Made by a program: the position numbers and the translations under genes. The notes under the pieces were generated by a model, which ran no database searches, was not told the DNA's origin, and worked only from the letters and a program-made list of their open reading frames with translations. Source: UBA6522 sp965221035 (lineage in GTDB: Bacteria > Pseudomonadota > Gammaproteobacteria > Steroidobacterales > Rariloculaceae). Taken from it: a DNA stretch of 64,000 bases. Every line of letters begins with the position of its first letter. Positions within the stretch are counted from its first letter, which is position 1. The DNA lies in contig OZ244860.1 in assembly GCA_965221035.1 (NCBI GenBank), forward strand, positions 2,604,001 through 2,668,000. The letters are read 5' to 3'. Below, piece after piece: positions 37,001 to 47,359 of this stretch.

Positions 37001-37299
37001 GCGGCGGATGTCGATTCCTGCAAGATGGAAGCCGGGTCGATCTGGCCGATCTCCCGCGAAACCTGGCCGGTGATGACCTGCAGCGGCGAGATGCTGCTGT
37101 AGGTATCGCGCCTCAGCCGAGATCCCGTGACGACGACCTCTTCCACAGGCGCCACTGCCGCTTGAGTCTGACCCGTTTCTGAAACGGGTAGTTCGACAGC
37201 GTCCTCATCTTCGTCCTGTTGCGCCAGGACGACGCTCGAGAACAGGACACAGGGCGCGAACAGGGCAACCGAGAATTTGAACAAAGTGTGGAGTTTCAT
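34036..37299 (-). CDS. large TonB-dependent outer-membrane receptor
   Basis: 1087 residues from ATG 37299. Signal peptide ends near LFSSVVLAQ (residue 26), followed by an acidic stretch, a TonB-box-like EEVVVTGSRLRRD (about residue 52) and a plug domain with LDLRGLGSSRTLVLINGRRAG and VYGSDAIAGVANVIL. A long beta-barrel follows; a two-cysteine loop CGNGSDGCVPINMF (about residue 535) and the segment SYRAPNMQENF are typical of the Oar/peptide- or glycan-type receptors of marine gammaproteobacteria. The C-terminus is IRAVLD, not the usual Phe. Substrate unknown; the neighbouring S9 peptidase hints at peptides. Confidence 0.87.
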   Translation of the reverse strand: MKLHTLFKFSVALFAPCVLFSSVVLAQQDEDEDAVELPVSETGQTQAAVAPVEEVVVTGSRLRRDTYSSISPLQVITGQVSREIGQIDPASILQESTSAAGAQVDITFTGLVLDSGPGHSALDLRGLGSSRTLVLINGRRAGPSGVEGAPVSPDISLIPASMVQQYEILLDGASSVYGSDAIAGVANVILRKDFDGFEFESYSLMPQEGNGEQHTFSALWGRNFDRGFIGVAADTSRWARVAFDDRPWTAGCNKHYEVDQRGEIRSDDQEYPQLYGMNSIPCKIGFGRRTWDPTVGFGSLYYTPGESNTTIPNLSEATLWGLVLDLDQDGVPDVDFTDYNVNGALGHGDLIPEFERTSVFAYGEYTFSGNMNITPYFELMYNRRKTDNYDPGTVIFEEVPGNNPYNPCNPNGLNGVDCGLAYDSVLFDPAFAADFAGVYGLTPAQYCAIPRFAWICRGAIGPRPMEAQVSILGDRDSVFADISQARYLGGVRGDLPQLNVGSLENWSFDLVFIHSVSSGESLRSGVNEQNLLHSLETSVLDPATGTVTCGNGSDGCVPINMFAPSLYAGLVENQFATQAEWDYLYAAREFDTEYEQSLLNYYMTGELFEMSGGSALAGVGFEWRRDDIDSIPNNVARDGLLWGYFSDRGAVGTKDTSELIAEVELPLVAGRPGIEELTVNLSTRYTKDELYPGSWTYSGKFAYRPNNTLLLRGTVGTSYRAPNMQENFMLGQSGFRSLSDPCVVPEDAYNALTGYNRALDERDDHVLDNCRSRGVDPTTLGIIDTTQTSSIYSVEVYGIGSLGLEEEKSESWTAGFSWEEPYSDAFDVTIGATYYDISLRDEVIRLHSQISIDDCYEDIEGDSVFCDNILREDLGGGMFGLIEFGNEIFFNRDALSTRGVDVNLAFDWPTQLFNRPVDFSADVNFNRKLEFETVNIDLQTGARDVEDYVGEFGFPEWEGQAIFRADAGRWRYTWGTRYIGSVAQDPLGVDPWGDVFNENSSTCLGPARDDFQCRDVGYAEQYVRHDASVYYRSDTWEVGLGVRNVMNTWPPQVDSSEVSYVYNNTPLGRGYDEQGRTVFLNIRAVLD

Positions 37300-37801
37300 G
37301 GCTTCCGCCTGCTTGAATTTCGTAGTAAGGACACCAATTGTACCCCCAATATTCGTTGGCGGCAGCAATTCATTCGTGCGTGGCGACAACATGTAGGTTG
37401 TCCGGTTATCGACGGCGCAACAAGGCTTCCAGGGGCTGTCTGGCCGCAAGTCGGTTTTCCGCTTCCAGCCTCAGGTAGCAGCACGCGCCCTGCCAGGTAA
37501 TCATCGAGTCCGACCGGTAAACCCTGCCGCAGCAGGCTTCGAATCCCGCCTGATCGGGTGTCTCTCCGAAGACCTTGATCCCACCCGGTGAGATGGTGTA
37601 CCTGTCGCTGGCGCGCCACGGCATTGATGAAGAGCTTGGAGTCGACGCGCTCCGACTCCGCTCAGACCTGTTCCGGGCTGTTCGGGTGATTGCGCTACCG
37701 CGGCGACGAGTCGCCTGGAATACTGTCAGCACCGGGCACATTTGGCACGGGTCGCGCTTTCGTGTTTACATGTGCTCACCGTCCCAACCCCATGGATCCG
37801 C
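37300..37801. other. 500-base intergenic region between divergent TonB receptor and NhaC genes
   Basis: Apart from the weak promoter near the TonB end I see no convincing gene. Short frames exist on both strands (for example 37575-37805 plus and 37406-37741 minus), but they are rich in Arg and Ser, lack RBS and match no family I know. Possibly a decayed gene. Confidence 0.4.
37337..37368 (-). promoter_or_regulatory. promoter candidate upstream of the large TonB receptor
   Basis: On the minus strand TTGCTG (37363-37368) and TACAAT (37337-37342) are spaced by 20 bases, 38 bases from the ATG. The spacing is long for sigma-70, so this is a weak call. Confidence 0.28.
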
Positions 37802-39541
<1,740 letters not shown>

Positions 39542-39752
39542 GTTCGCCGATTGTGCGCGAACGTGCGCCTGTACAGGCTGTGCCGTCGCGCGCGGTCGCA
39601 ACTTGAGAAATCCCAAGGTGGCGCTTTCGCCTTACGGTGTAGAATCCTTGCTCGCAAAACGCCAGGCAAACCGTGGTATGCGCTGCGCTGGTCGCATGAT
39701 GCGGAATGGTTGTAACGGGCAGTAAGTGCGTAAGTTTTGGAGGACCCAACAG

Positions 39753-41192
39753 ATGGCGGAACGTGCGGCTCAACTGGACCACCAGCGCGATTTCTGGTTG
39801 ACGATCAACGGTCGATCCGTTGCCGGCGACGGGACGTTGGAAGTGATCGATCCGGCGACGGAAGAGGTGTTCGCCGTCGCTCCGGCCGCGAACCGCGAAC
39901 ACCTGGAGCAGGCCATTGCGGCCGCGCGGCGTGCGTCGAAAGGCTGGAGCGCGCGGTCCTTCGAGGAGCGGGCGAAGCTGATAGAGCAGTACTCTGACCT
40001 GCTGCGCGAAGCCAGGAATGAACTGGGTACGCTGCTGACGCGCGAGCAGGGCAAGCCCATCGGCCAGTCGGTGGCGGAGTTCGAGCGGGGAACCGCCCAG
40101 GCCGATGGCATGGCGGGCATCGAAATCCCGGTCGAGGTTCTCGTCGAGGACGAAGGGCGCCGCATCGAGTTGCATTATCGGCCGCTGGGGGTTGTCGGCA
40201 TCATCACCCCCTGGAACGCGCCGGCGGCGCTGGCGCTGGGGTCGCTGAGCGCGGCGCTCTACACGGGCAACACCGTGGTCCTCAAGCCGTCGCCCTATAC
40301 GCCGCTGACCACGCTCAGGATGGGCGAACTGGCGCAGTCGGTTTTTCCTCCCGGCGTGGTGAACGTGCTGTCGGCGGGCAACGACCTGGGTCAGTGGATG
40401 ACCGAGCACCCGGACATCGACAAGATCTCGTTCACGGGCTCGGTGGCCACGGGCAAGAAGGTTCTGGCGACGGCGTCGGACACGCTCAAGCGCGTCACGC
40501 TGGAACTCGGCGGCAACGATCCGGCGATCGTTCTCGACGATGCCGATCCCCGGGCCATCGCCAAATCGTTGTTTTTCGCATGCTTCGTGAACAGCGGCCA
40601 GGTCTGCATGGCCGTCAAGCGCGTCTACGCGCACGAGAGCGTCTACGACGAATTGTGTTCCGCGCTGGTGGACGAGGCGAACTCGGCCAAGGTCGGCAAC
40701 GGGCTCGATCCGGATACCAGGCTGGGCCCGCTGCAGAACCGGATGCAGTACGACAAGGTCTCCGAGATCCTCGAGGAGACGAAGAATAGTGGCGCGACGA
40801 TCCTGGCCGGCGGCGACATTCCCGACCGGCCGGGCTACTTCATACCGCCGACGCTGGTCACCGATGTGGATGACGACAGCCGTATCGTCAGCGAGGAACA
40901 GTTTGGCCCGGTGGTGCCGATATTGAAATTCACGGATCCGGAGGATGCCCTGCGGCGCGCCAACGACACACGCTACGGATTGAGCGGTTCGGTCTGGACT
41001 TCGGACCCGGCACGCGGCAAGGAACTGGCGAAGCGCCTGGAAGTGGGCACGGCATGGGTCAATCAGCACCGGGCGGTGTCCGCCTACGTGCCCTTCGGCG
41101 GCGCCAAGCAGTCGGGGTTGGGCCGCCAGTACTCCATCATCGGGCTCAAGGGCTACATGGAGCCCCAGGTGGTGAGCGTCTCCAAGGTGTGA
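39753..41192 (+). CDS. NAD(P)-dependent aldehyde dehydrogenase
   Basis: 479 residues. Start at ATG 39753 because GGAGGA (39739-39744) lies eight bases ahead; a GTG at 39726 is weaker. ALDH fold with PWNAPAALALGSLSAALYTG, the nucleotide segment SFTGSVATGKKV, the general-base Glu in TLELGGNDPAIVL, and the catalytic Cys in FVNSGQVCMAVKR (about residue 290). The sequence is nearest the succinic-semialdehyde/vanillin/betaine-type class; substrate not determined. A MacB-like permease follows after 34 bases on the same strand. Confidence 0.92.
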   Translation: MAERAAQLDHQRDFWLTINGRSVAGDGTLEVIDPATEEVFAVAPAANREHLEQAIAAARRASKGWSARSFEERAKLIEQYSDLLREARNELGTLLTREQGKPIGQSVAEFERGTAQADGMAGIEIPVEVLVEDEGRRIELHYRPLGVVGIITPWNAPAALALGSLSAALYTGNTVVLKPSPYTPLTTLRMGELAQSVFPPGVVNVLSAGNDLGQWMTEHPDIDKISFTGSVATGKKVLATASDTLKRVTLELGGNDPAIVLDDADPRAIAKSLFFACFVNSGQVCMAVKRVYAHESVYDELCSALVDEANSAKVGNGLDPDTRLGPLQNRMQYDKVSEILEETKNSGATILAGGDIPDRPGYFIPPTLVTDVDDDSRIVSEEQFGPVVPILKFTDPEDALRRANDTRYGLSGSVWTSDPARGKELAKRLEVGTAWVNQHRAVSAYVPFGGAKQSGLGRQYSIIGLKGYMEPQVVSVSKV

Positions 41193-41226
41193 ACGAACCG
41201 GGCCAACCGGGCCTGGGAGGACGAAG

Positions 41227-42435
41227 ATGCTGTTGGGAGAGATTCTGAGGGTTGCCCTGCAGTCCATACGGGCGAATTTCGTCCGATCATGCCTGACGAT
41301 GCTGGGCATTATCATCGGCGTTGCGTCGGTCATCACCATGCTGGCCGCCGGTTCAGGGGCGCAGCAACAGATCGAGGAACAGATAGACGCGCTTGGCGCC
41401 AACGTGCTCAACATCACCGCCGAAACCTGGTTCCTGCGAGGCGTCGCCCGTGATGCGCTGACGCTGGAGGTCGAGGACGTGTGGGCGCTGAAGGAACAGG
41501 CCCGATATCTCGACGCCGTGGTACCGACCCTGGAGGACCGCGGCCAGATCACCTATGAGGGCCGAAATTCGAATGTCCGGCTGGTCGGGACCACGGCCGA
41601 CTATGCCGACATCTTCAACTACGACATGCGCTACGGCCGGATGTTCACGGAAGGGGAAGATCGGGCTCGTCAAAGGGTCGCCGTGGTCGGAGCGGCGATT
41701 CCGCAGTACCTGGAAGTGGACAATCCGGCGGATCTGCTGGGTGAGCGAATCTTCATTCGCGGCATACCCTTCACCGTCATCGGCATTTTTGATGAGATCG
41801 GAGGTGACTGGAACAGCCCGGATCAGCGGGCCTTCCTGCCGGTCCGAACCGCAGAGTCCCGGGTGTTCGGATCCGAGGACCTGGAAGACATCAGTGTGCG
41901 CGTTGTGCCGGATGTCTCCCTGGAAACAGCCATGGTCGACGTGGAGCGCGTGCTCAGGGCCGAGCACAAGATATTGCCCGGCCTGCCGAACGATTTCGCG
42001 ATCTACGACCGCAAGCAGTTCCTGGAGACCCGCGAGCAGGCCCAACAGACGTTCACCATGCTGCTGGCCAGCATCGCCGGCGTGAGCCTGCTGGTCGGCG
42101 GTATCGGCATCATGAACATCATGCTGGTCTCGGTGACGGAGCGCACCCGGGAAATCGGCGTCCGAATGGCGTTGGGCGCGACGCGTTTCAATATCATGTC
42201 GCAGTTCATGATCGAGGCCATCGCGCTGTGCCTGCTGGGCGGCGCCCTGGGCGTGGCGGCCGGCGGCGGCATGGCGACGCTGCTGTCGAGGACGGCCGGA
42301 TGGTCAGTGCACATTTCTCCTGAATCGATCCTGTTGGCGGTGGCCTTCAGTCTGGGCATCGGGCTTTTCTTCGGGCTGCTGCCGGCCCGGCGCGCGGCGG
42401 CACTGAATCCGATCGACGCACTCAGGTACGAGTAG
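41227..42435 (+). CDS. MacB/LolC-type ABC transporter permease
   Basis: 402 residues. First helix SCLTMLGIIIGVASVITMLA (about residue 22), a large periplasmic MacB_PCD domain (about residues 50-265), then three helices with GVSLLVGGIGIMNIMLVSVTERTREIGVRMALGA (about residue 295) and the C-terminal LLPARRAAALNPIDALRYE. This is the type VII ABC permease layout. No ATPase or membrane-fusion protein gene is nearby, so partners must be elsewhere. Could export a peptide or lipoprotein; not determinable. Confidence 0.88.
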   Translation: MLLGEILRVALQSIRANFVRSCLTMLGIIIGVASVITMLAAGSGAQQQIEEQIDALGANVLNITAETWFLRGVARDALTLEVEDVWALKEQARYLDAVVPTLEDRGQITYEGRNSNVRLVGTTADYADIFNYDMRYGRMFTEGEDRARQRVAVVGAAIPQYLEVDNPADLLGERIFIRGIPFTVIGIFDEIGGDWNSPDQRAFLPVRTAESRVFGSEDLEDISVRVVPDVSLETAMVDVERVLRAEHKILPGLPNDFAIYDRKQFLETREQAQQTFTMLLASIAGVSLLVGGIGIMNIMLVSVTERTREIGVRMALGATRFNIMSQFMIEAIALCLLGGALGVAAGGGMATLLSRTAGWSVHISPESILLAVAFSLGIGLFFGLLPARRAAALNPIDALRYE

Positions 42436-42533
42436 GTCCTGAAGCGCGGCCTCGAACGGCCCCCGGATTGGGGCGTCCGGGCTACAGGTTCGGTTCCCGG
42501 GATCATTTCCATGCAAGCGTTTGCCATGGACAC

Positions 42534-44759
42534 TCAGAAATCAATGCGCAGTGCAAGCGCGGCATTGATTCCCGGTTGAGTGAATCGTTCAGGCGCATCT
42601 TGGCCGATGCCCGCGGTGTCTGCCCATCGGATATATGTCCTGTCCGTCAGGTTGAAGAGACCGGCGTTGAACCGCACGCGGGCGCCCATGTTGACGTAGG
42701 CCAGGGCGTCCAGGACCCCGTATCCGGCCGTCGCCAATCGGGGGTCGGCTGGGTCGATGTCAGCTTTGTCCTTTCCGCCGGCGACGCTCCAGATCAGATC
42801 GCCGCCCCAACGGTCATTGGGCGCGTCGTAGCGCAGGCCCAGCACGCCGTTGAGCGGTTCGATGGAATTCAGGGGAGCCGGTCTGGTCCTGTCTTTACCG
42901 GCGGCCAGGGCGACGGCCGCCCGAAGCGTCAAGCCGGCGCCCAGTTGCAGCGATCCGCCGAATTCCCAGCCGCTGATTTCAACCTGGTCGCGGTTGACGG
43001 ACTGGAAGGTGCGCAGTCCATCGCTCAAGTCGATGCCGCAACTGCGCAGGAAACGGGGCGCGGTGGCCAGCGACTCGATGAAATTCTCGAATTCGTTGCG
43101 AAACACGGCCAATTGGGCCTGACCGCGGGCACCCTGAAACCGGACGCCGAGTTCCACGCCACGGCTGCGCTCGGATTCGAGATCCGGGTTGGCGATGGTC
43201 TTGTATCCGCCAAGGAAATTGGTGTGCCCGACATTGACGTCGTCGTACGGCGGCGCCCGGAAACCCTCGCTGTATCGCATGTAGGCCGAAATCCTGTCGG
43301 AGAACGCAAGCACGGCGCCCACTTTCGCGGTGACTTGGGAATCTTCGTAGTCTTCGGGGGCAGGCGTACCCGGATTGCCGCCGAGATAGACTGCATCCGC
43401 CCGCGTGGCGGCGTTGAACCGGTCGTAGCGCACGCTGGGCGAGACCAGCAGGTTGCCGTCCATGATCGTCAGTTCGTCCTGAAGGAAGATTGCCAGTTGG
43501 CTGACCTCGGTAAGCGGGAAGTCCCTTGTAGGAAGCGGAGGAAATTCGCGGACGGGATGGCCGGACGCATCGTACGTGCCACCGTCTCGGATCGAGGCGT
43601 TGTCCGTGGCGTAATGTTCGGCGCCGTAGGTCAGGAGGTGGTTGACTCCGCCGAGTTCGAAGGACTTGTCGAACTGGGCCCAGGCACCAGTGATGGCCTG
43701 CCGGTAAGCAGAGATTCGCTGACGGGTCTGGGGTGCGCGGGCCTGAGTCGTGCGACGTTCGTCGGTGAGTTGGTCGGAGCGGCTGTCTTGACCGTAGACG
43801 GTGACCTCGATTCTATCGGCGAGCGCGAGGTTGCCGGTGCGGCGGTACCGGAGCGACCAGCGGTCACGCCGGCGGGAGTCCTGGGCATCGCGGCGGTTCA
43901 CCGTGGTCCCGAAAACGATGATGCCGTAATCCGAAAGAATCCGAGTGTCGGTGCGGTTGTCGTAGCGGTCCACGCCAACAGTGAATTCGTGGTTGTCGGA
44001 AGGCGCGAAGACCAGTTTCGCGGTGAGGCTGTCGGTGTCGACATCCTGGGGGTCGGGCAATTCCCGACCGGCGCCTTGACCCGCGACAGTACCCGCGTTC
44101 GCGTTCTCCCGGCCCGTTCGGCGGGTAATCAGAATCATCCCGGACGTGGGTCCGGATCGGGCGGCCAGCGAAAGAGTGCCCACCGTGCCGTTGTCGATGC
44201 CGGAATACCCGCCCTTGAATGACCCCGAAAATGTCCGGTCCGTGCCGAGGTAGTCCCGCGGCTGACGGGTGGTCAGCGCGACGACACCGCCCAGGGCATC
44301 GCTCTCGTAGAGCGATGAGATGGGACCGCGGGCGATCTCGGCCCGACTCAGGCTGTCCATGTCCACGAAGTCCCGCCTGGAGCTCAGGAACGGACCAAAG
44401 CTGAACTCCTCAGGAACGCGAATGCCGTCGATCATGGTCAGCACACGGTTCCCTCCGATGCCGCGGATGTTGAACCCGGTGAGCCCGAACCGGCTCGTTG
44501 TCCCGCCCACGGTGACCCCGGGCTCGAATCGCACCAGATCGGCCATATCCCGGGTCAGTTCTCGCTCAAGATCATCCGCAGTCCTTACCGATACCGTGGC
44601 TGCCAGCCCATCAACGGATCGCTCGGTACGAGTGGCGAGCACCGTGACGGTTTCCAGTTCACCGGACTCCAACTGCTGCGCAATGGCCGACGAAACAACC
44701 AGCCACAAGAGGAAAGTCGCCGCCATCTGCCGCACATGACGAAAAGGGGACATGCTCAT
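42534..44759 (-). CDS. TonB-dependent receptor, iron or heme uptake type
   Basis: About 741 residues. The start is placed at ATG 44759 (MSMSPF, with MSPF at 44753 as alternative) because the reading frame upstream runs through a Fur box. Signal peptide ends near SSAIAQQ; TonB box ETVTVLATRTERS; plug with FNIRGIGGNRVLTMIDGIRVPEE and SLYESDALGGVVALTTR; barrel with GEH and FRAPPYDDVNVG, ending in ALALRIDF with terminal Phe. Matches the hemoglobin/transferrin/lactoferrin receptor family. Two Fur-like sites lie immediately upstream, so induction by iron starvation is likely. Confidence 0.9.
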   Translation of the reverse strand: MSMSPFRHVRQMAATFLLWLVVSSAIAQQLESGELETVTVLATRTERSVDGLAATVSVRTADDLERELTRDMADLVRFEPGVTVGGTTSRFGLTGFNIRGIGGNRVLTMIDGIRVPEEFSFGPFLSSRRDFVDMDSLSRAEIARGPISSLYESDALGGVVALTTRQPRDYLGTDRTFSGSFKGGYSGIDNGTVGTLSLAARSGPTSGMILITRRTGRENANAGTVAGQGAGRELPDPQDVDTDSLTAKLVFAPSDNHEFTVGVDRYDNRTDTRILSDYGIIVFGTTVNRRDAQDSRRRDRWSLRYRRTGNLALADRIEVTVYGQDSRSDQLTDERRTTQARAPQTRQRISAYRQAITGAWAQFDKSFELGGVNHLLTYGAEHYATDNASIRDGGTYDASGHPVREFPPLPTRDFPLTEVSQLAIFLQDELTIMDGNLLVSPSVRYDRFNAATRADAVYLGGNPGTPAPEDYEDSQVTAKVGAVLAFSDRISAYMRYSEGFRAPPYDDVNVGHTNFLGGYKTIANPDLESERSRGVELGVRFQGARGQAQLAVFRNEFENFIESLATAPRFLRSCGIDLSDGLRTFQSVNRDQVEISGWEFGGSLQLGAGLTLRAAVALAAGKDRTRPAPLNSIEPLNGVLGLRYDAPNDRWGGDLIWSVAGGKDKADIDPADPRLATAGYGVLDALAYVNMGARVRFNAGLFNLTDRTYIRWADTAGIGQDAPERFTQPGINAALALRIDF

Positions 44760-44774
44760 GCACCAACAAAACAC

Positions 44775-44792
44775 AAATGACAATCATTCTCA
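44775..44792 (-). promoter_or_regulatory. Fur box 1 upstream of the TonB receptor gene
   Basis: AAATGACAATCATTCTCA shares 14 of 19 positions with the consensus GATAATGATAATCATTATC. It lies 15-33 bases upstream of the receptor start, over the promoter region. Confidence 0.75.
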
Positions 44793-44801
44793 CCACCAAT
44801 T

Positions 44802-44817
44802 GAAAACGATTCTCAAT
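44802..44817 (-). promoter_or_regulatory. Fur box 2
   Basis: Read on the minus strand, ATTGAGAATCGTTTTC matches the last 16 positions of the Fur consensus at 12 sites. It lies 10 bases beyond box 1, giving a double operator. The tandem arrangement is typical of strongly Fur-controlled receptors. Confidence 0.6.
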
Positions 44818-45035
44818 GCCTTTGTCAATGCTTGCGTGATGGTCGCGGGCGTTCCGGGCCGGTGCGATACGGCGGGTACCCCGGCGAGACATGGGCGGAA
44901 CACGGTTGTCTTCAGAATAACTTTCCGCATTTCAGGAAGTTAATGGTGTAGATTGGCTGGGAACGCGGGGGTGACAGAGAACCCGGTTCGATGGATAATG
45001 GCGAAATTGCCGCGATCATTGGTAGAGAGAAACAA

Positions 45036-45674
45036 ATGACCCAATCCGAACCCACCGCCCATCCCGCCTCGGGCAAGCGTCTTCTGATCAGCGTCGTCGC
45101 GGCGGCTGCGGCCGGGGTGCTGCTGGTATTTGCTGTCATCATGCCTGCGGAATACGGCGTTGATCCGCTGGGTACCGGGCGCCTGATGGGACTTGATTCC
45201 ATGACCGCGGAGCCCACCCGCACGATCGAGATCACCGATGTCATCGGCGGTAACGAAACCGTTTCCGAAGTGGAAATTCCCGACTTCGGAGACCCCGTTC
45301 CCCTTCCCAATCCGGCTGTGCACCAGGACGAGACGGAAGCGGTGCGGCGTACCACGATGGAGGTCGCCATCGGCCCCTTCGAAGAAACCGAAATCAAGAC
45401 CGTTCTCGGGGAAGCCAAGGTCATTCTCTACTCGTGGAGCGTCGATCGCGGCGACATCTATTCGGACTTTCACGGTCACGCGCCGGAGTTCGGCCCGGAT
45501 TTCTTCGTCCGCTACGAGGAGCACCAGGAAGGCTCAGGCAACGAAGGGTCACTGGTGGCACCCTTTGCCGGTGAACACGGCTGGTACTGGCTGAACTACA
45601 ACGAGTATCCGGTGGTCGTTACCCTGACCGTGGAAGGGTATTATGACGACATCATTGACTACGGTATTTTCTAG
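45036..45674 (+). CDS. transmembrane-anchored periplasmic protein of unknown function
   Basis: 212 residues from ATG 45036 (MTQSEPTAHPASGKR); an ATG at 44991 would add fifteen residues. One membrane helix (about residues 13-36, LLISVVAAAAAGVLLVFAVI), then a polar region and a compact C-terminal domain with DRGDIYSDFHGHAPEFGPD, GEHGWYWLNYNEYPVVVTLTVEG and a Tyr-rich end. This resembles the uncharacterised transmembrane anchor proteins found near transport genes. It begins 277 bases after the Fur-controlled receptor gene, divergent. Confidence 0.7.
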   Translation: MTQSEPTAHPASGKRLLISVVAAAAAGVLLVFAVIMPAEYGVDPLGTGRLMGLDSMTAEPTRTIEITDVIGGNETVSEVEIPDFGDPVPLPNPAVHQDETEAVRRTTMEVAIGPFEETEIKTVLGEAKVILYSWSVDRGDIYSDFHGHAPEFGPDFFVRYEEHQEGSGNEGSLVAPFAGEHGWYWLNYNEYPVVVTLTVEGYYDDIIDYGIF

Positions 45675-45743
45675 TGCCCCCATCGGTAGATGGCTCTTGA
45701 CGGTTGTTGCGAGCCACTCGGCGTTTACGGCTGAACGGCCACC

Positions 45744-45953
45744 ATGTCACAACAAAGAAACCCCAGGTACTGGGCATCACGCTGGTACACGACCCGATTC
45801 GCGCGGCAACCGATGCCTGCGGGATGGTACTGGCACGATGAGCATTACACCTGGAGCGGGCCCTACGAATCGGAGGAGCAGGCCCGCAAGGACCTGGACA
45901 CCTACGAGAAGAGCCGCGAAACGCCCGTGCTCAGTTCGTTTCTGAATTACTGA
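45744..45953 (+). CDS. small hypothetical protein, 69 residues
   Basis: MSQQRNPRYWASRWYTTRFA opens a 69-residue reading frame rich in Trp, Tyr and charged residues (WYWHDEHYTWSGPY) with no membrane segment. Codon use is like that of its neighbours, and it follows the anchor protein by 69 bases on the same strand. No family recognised. ORF of this size could occur by chance in GC-rich DNA, so it is called weakly. Confidence 0.5.
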   Translation: MSQQRNPRYWASRWYTTRFARQPMPAGWYWHDEHYTWSGPYESEEQARKDLDTYEKSRETPVLSSFLNY

Positions 45954-46111
45954 CGAGAACCTCGGCTCCCAGACCCGCACCACGAGCACGACGCGGGCAA
46001 GCGACGGCCCGCGCGCGCGAAAACGGCGAACACGCGCTCCCGAATGACCGGACCGGTGGTGATGTCCCCAAGCGCACCCGCAAACGGCGTCGACCGGCAA
46101 GGCAAGGGGGT

Positions 46112-47314
46112 TCAATCGGCATTCGCTTCGCGCTCGCGCGGAATCCGGGAAGTTTCTGGCACCAGGAACAGCAGCACCAGTCCGCCGAGCACGCCCAGGG
46201 CGCCGGCGAACAGGCTGGCCGCGGCCATGCTGAACGTCTCCACCAGCAGCCCTGCAATTACCGGGCCGCCGACCCAGCCAACATCGCCGATGAGTCTCCA
46301 CACACCCAGAAACTGTCCGCGCTGCCCGACGGGAGAAAGGTCCATGCCGATGATCATCACCAGACCGGTGCTCAGGCCGTTGCCGACACCCAACATCAGC
46401 GCCGCCGCCAGCAGCGTCCAGAATCCCTGGACGAAGGGCAGCATGGCCATGCCGATCACGAAGCCGACGATGCTGGGAACACCGGTCCATTTTCGGCCCC
46501 AGCGGTCCATGGCCACACCGACCGGATAGGAAAGCGATACATCCACCAGCGCCGCCAGGGAGTAGATCAGCCCGATGGTGGCCGGTTCAAGGCCGACCAG
46601 TACACCGAAAAGCGGAACCAGAAGCTGGCGGGTGGCGCGCATGATCTGGAAGATCATCGCGACGGATCCTGCGGTGACGAATGTGCGCCGATTGTCCGCG
46701 AGGATCCGGCCAATGGTCTTGAGGTGTCCTGACTTGACCGGCGAGTCCGGACGGACGTCGGCCGTATGGACCAGCGAGATCAGAAAGGCGATGCCACAGA
46801 GCGCGGCGGCTCCCAGGTAGGCGACCGGGTAGCCCAGGGACTCAGCGACAATCCCGCCCGCCAGTGGTCCCGCCAGGGCGCCCAGTCGCTGGATACCCGC
46901 GTTCACGGCTGTGGCTTGTCCACGCAGTTCCGGCGGACAGCTATGGGTGATATAGGTCAGCCAGCCGAGAAACCAGGCGGCATGACCCGCACCCAGGGGG
47001 ACCGCGAGCAGGGCGATCATCCACGGTTCCGTGGCGACCGACATGCCGAACATGGAGGACGCCATCAACACGAATCCGCCCAGCAGTACCGACTTGTCCC
47101 CGAAACGCCCGACAAGAAGGCCCGCCGGCACGTCGAAGAGAAGCACCCCGACCCCCCTGAGCGCCATCACCAGCGCGGCGAAGGCCGCGCTGCCGCTGAC
47201 CTGCAGCGCGTACAGCGGCAGCAGCAGAAGCATGGCCTGGTTGGCGAACGCGGTGAACGCCGACGGCAGGTAGACCGGAATCAGCAGTCGATCATATGGA
47301 GCGGGCAGGCGCAC
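46112..47314 (-). CDS. major facilitator superfamily transporter
   Basis: 400 residues, twelve predicted membrane helices. MFS signs: first helix PVYLPSAFTAFANQAMLLLLPLYAL, the loop GLLVGRFGDKSVLLGG (A-type motif between helices 2 and 3, about residue 65), GPLAGGIVAESLG near helix 5, and SYPVGVAMDRWGRKWTG in the second half. Resembles drug or metabolite efflux members. The C-terminal tail is polar. Aminotransferase gene lies upstream by 46 bases, same strand. Confidence 0.85.
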   Translation of the reverse strand: MRLPAPYDRLLIPVYLPSAFTAFANQAMLLLLPLYALQVSGSAAFAALVMALRGVGVLLFDVPAGLLVGRFGDKSVLLGGFVLMASSMFGMSVATEPWMIALLAVPLGAGHAAWFLGWLTYITHSCPPELRGQATAVNAGIQRLGALAGPLAGGIVAESLGYPVAYLGAAALCGIAFLISLVHTADVRPDSPVKSGHLKTIGRILADNRRTFVTAGSVAMIFQIMRATRQLLVPLFGVLVGLEPATIGLIYSLAALVDVSLSYPVGVAMDRWGRKWTGVPSIVGFVIGMAMLPFVQGFWTLLAAALMLGVGNGLSTGLVMIIGMDLSPVGQRGQFLGVWRLIGDVGWVGGPVIAGLLVETFSMAAASLFAGALGVLGGLVLLFLVPETSRIPREREANAD

Positions 47315-47359
47315 GTTGAACCGTCAGGGAGTAGACCGTCCGCCGAGGGGCGTCGCGTC

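Noticed and set aside
42468..44222. 584-codon plus-strand frame over the TonB receptor gene
   Set aside because: Antisense of a gene with a signal peptide, plug motifs, C-terminal Phe and Fur boxes.
44760..44783. Upstream ATG at 44783 as start of the second TonB receptor (MSFVFCWCMSMSP)
   Set aside because: It lies inside the Fur box; the next ATGs give a normal signal peptide.
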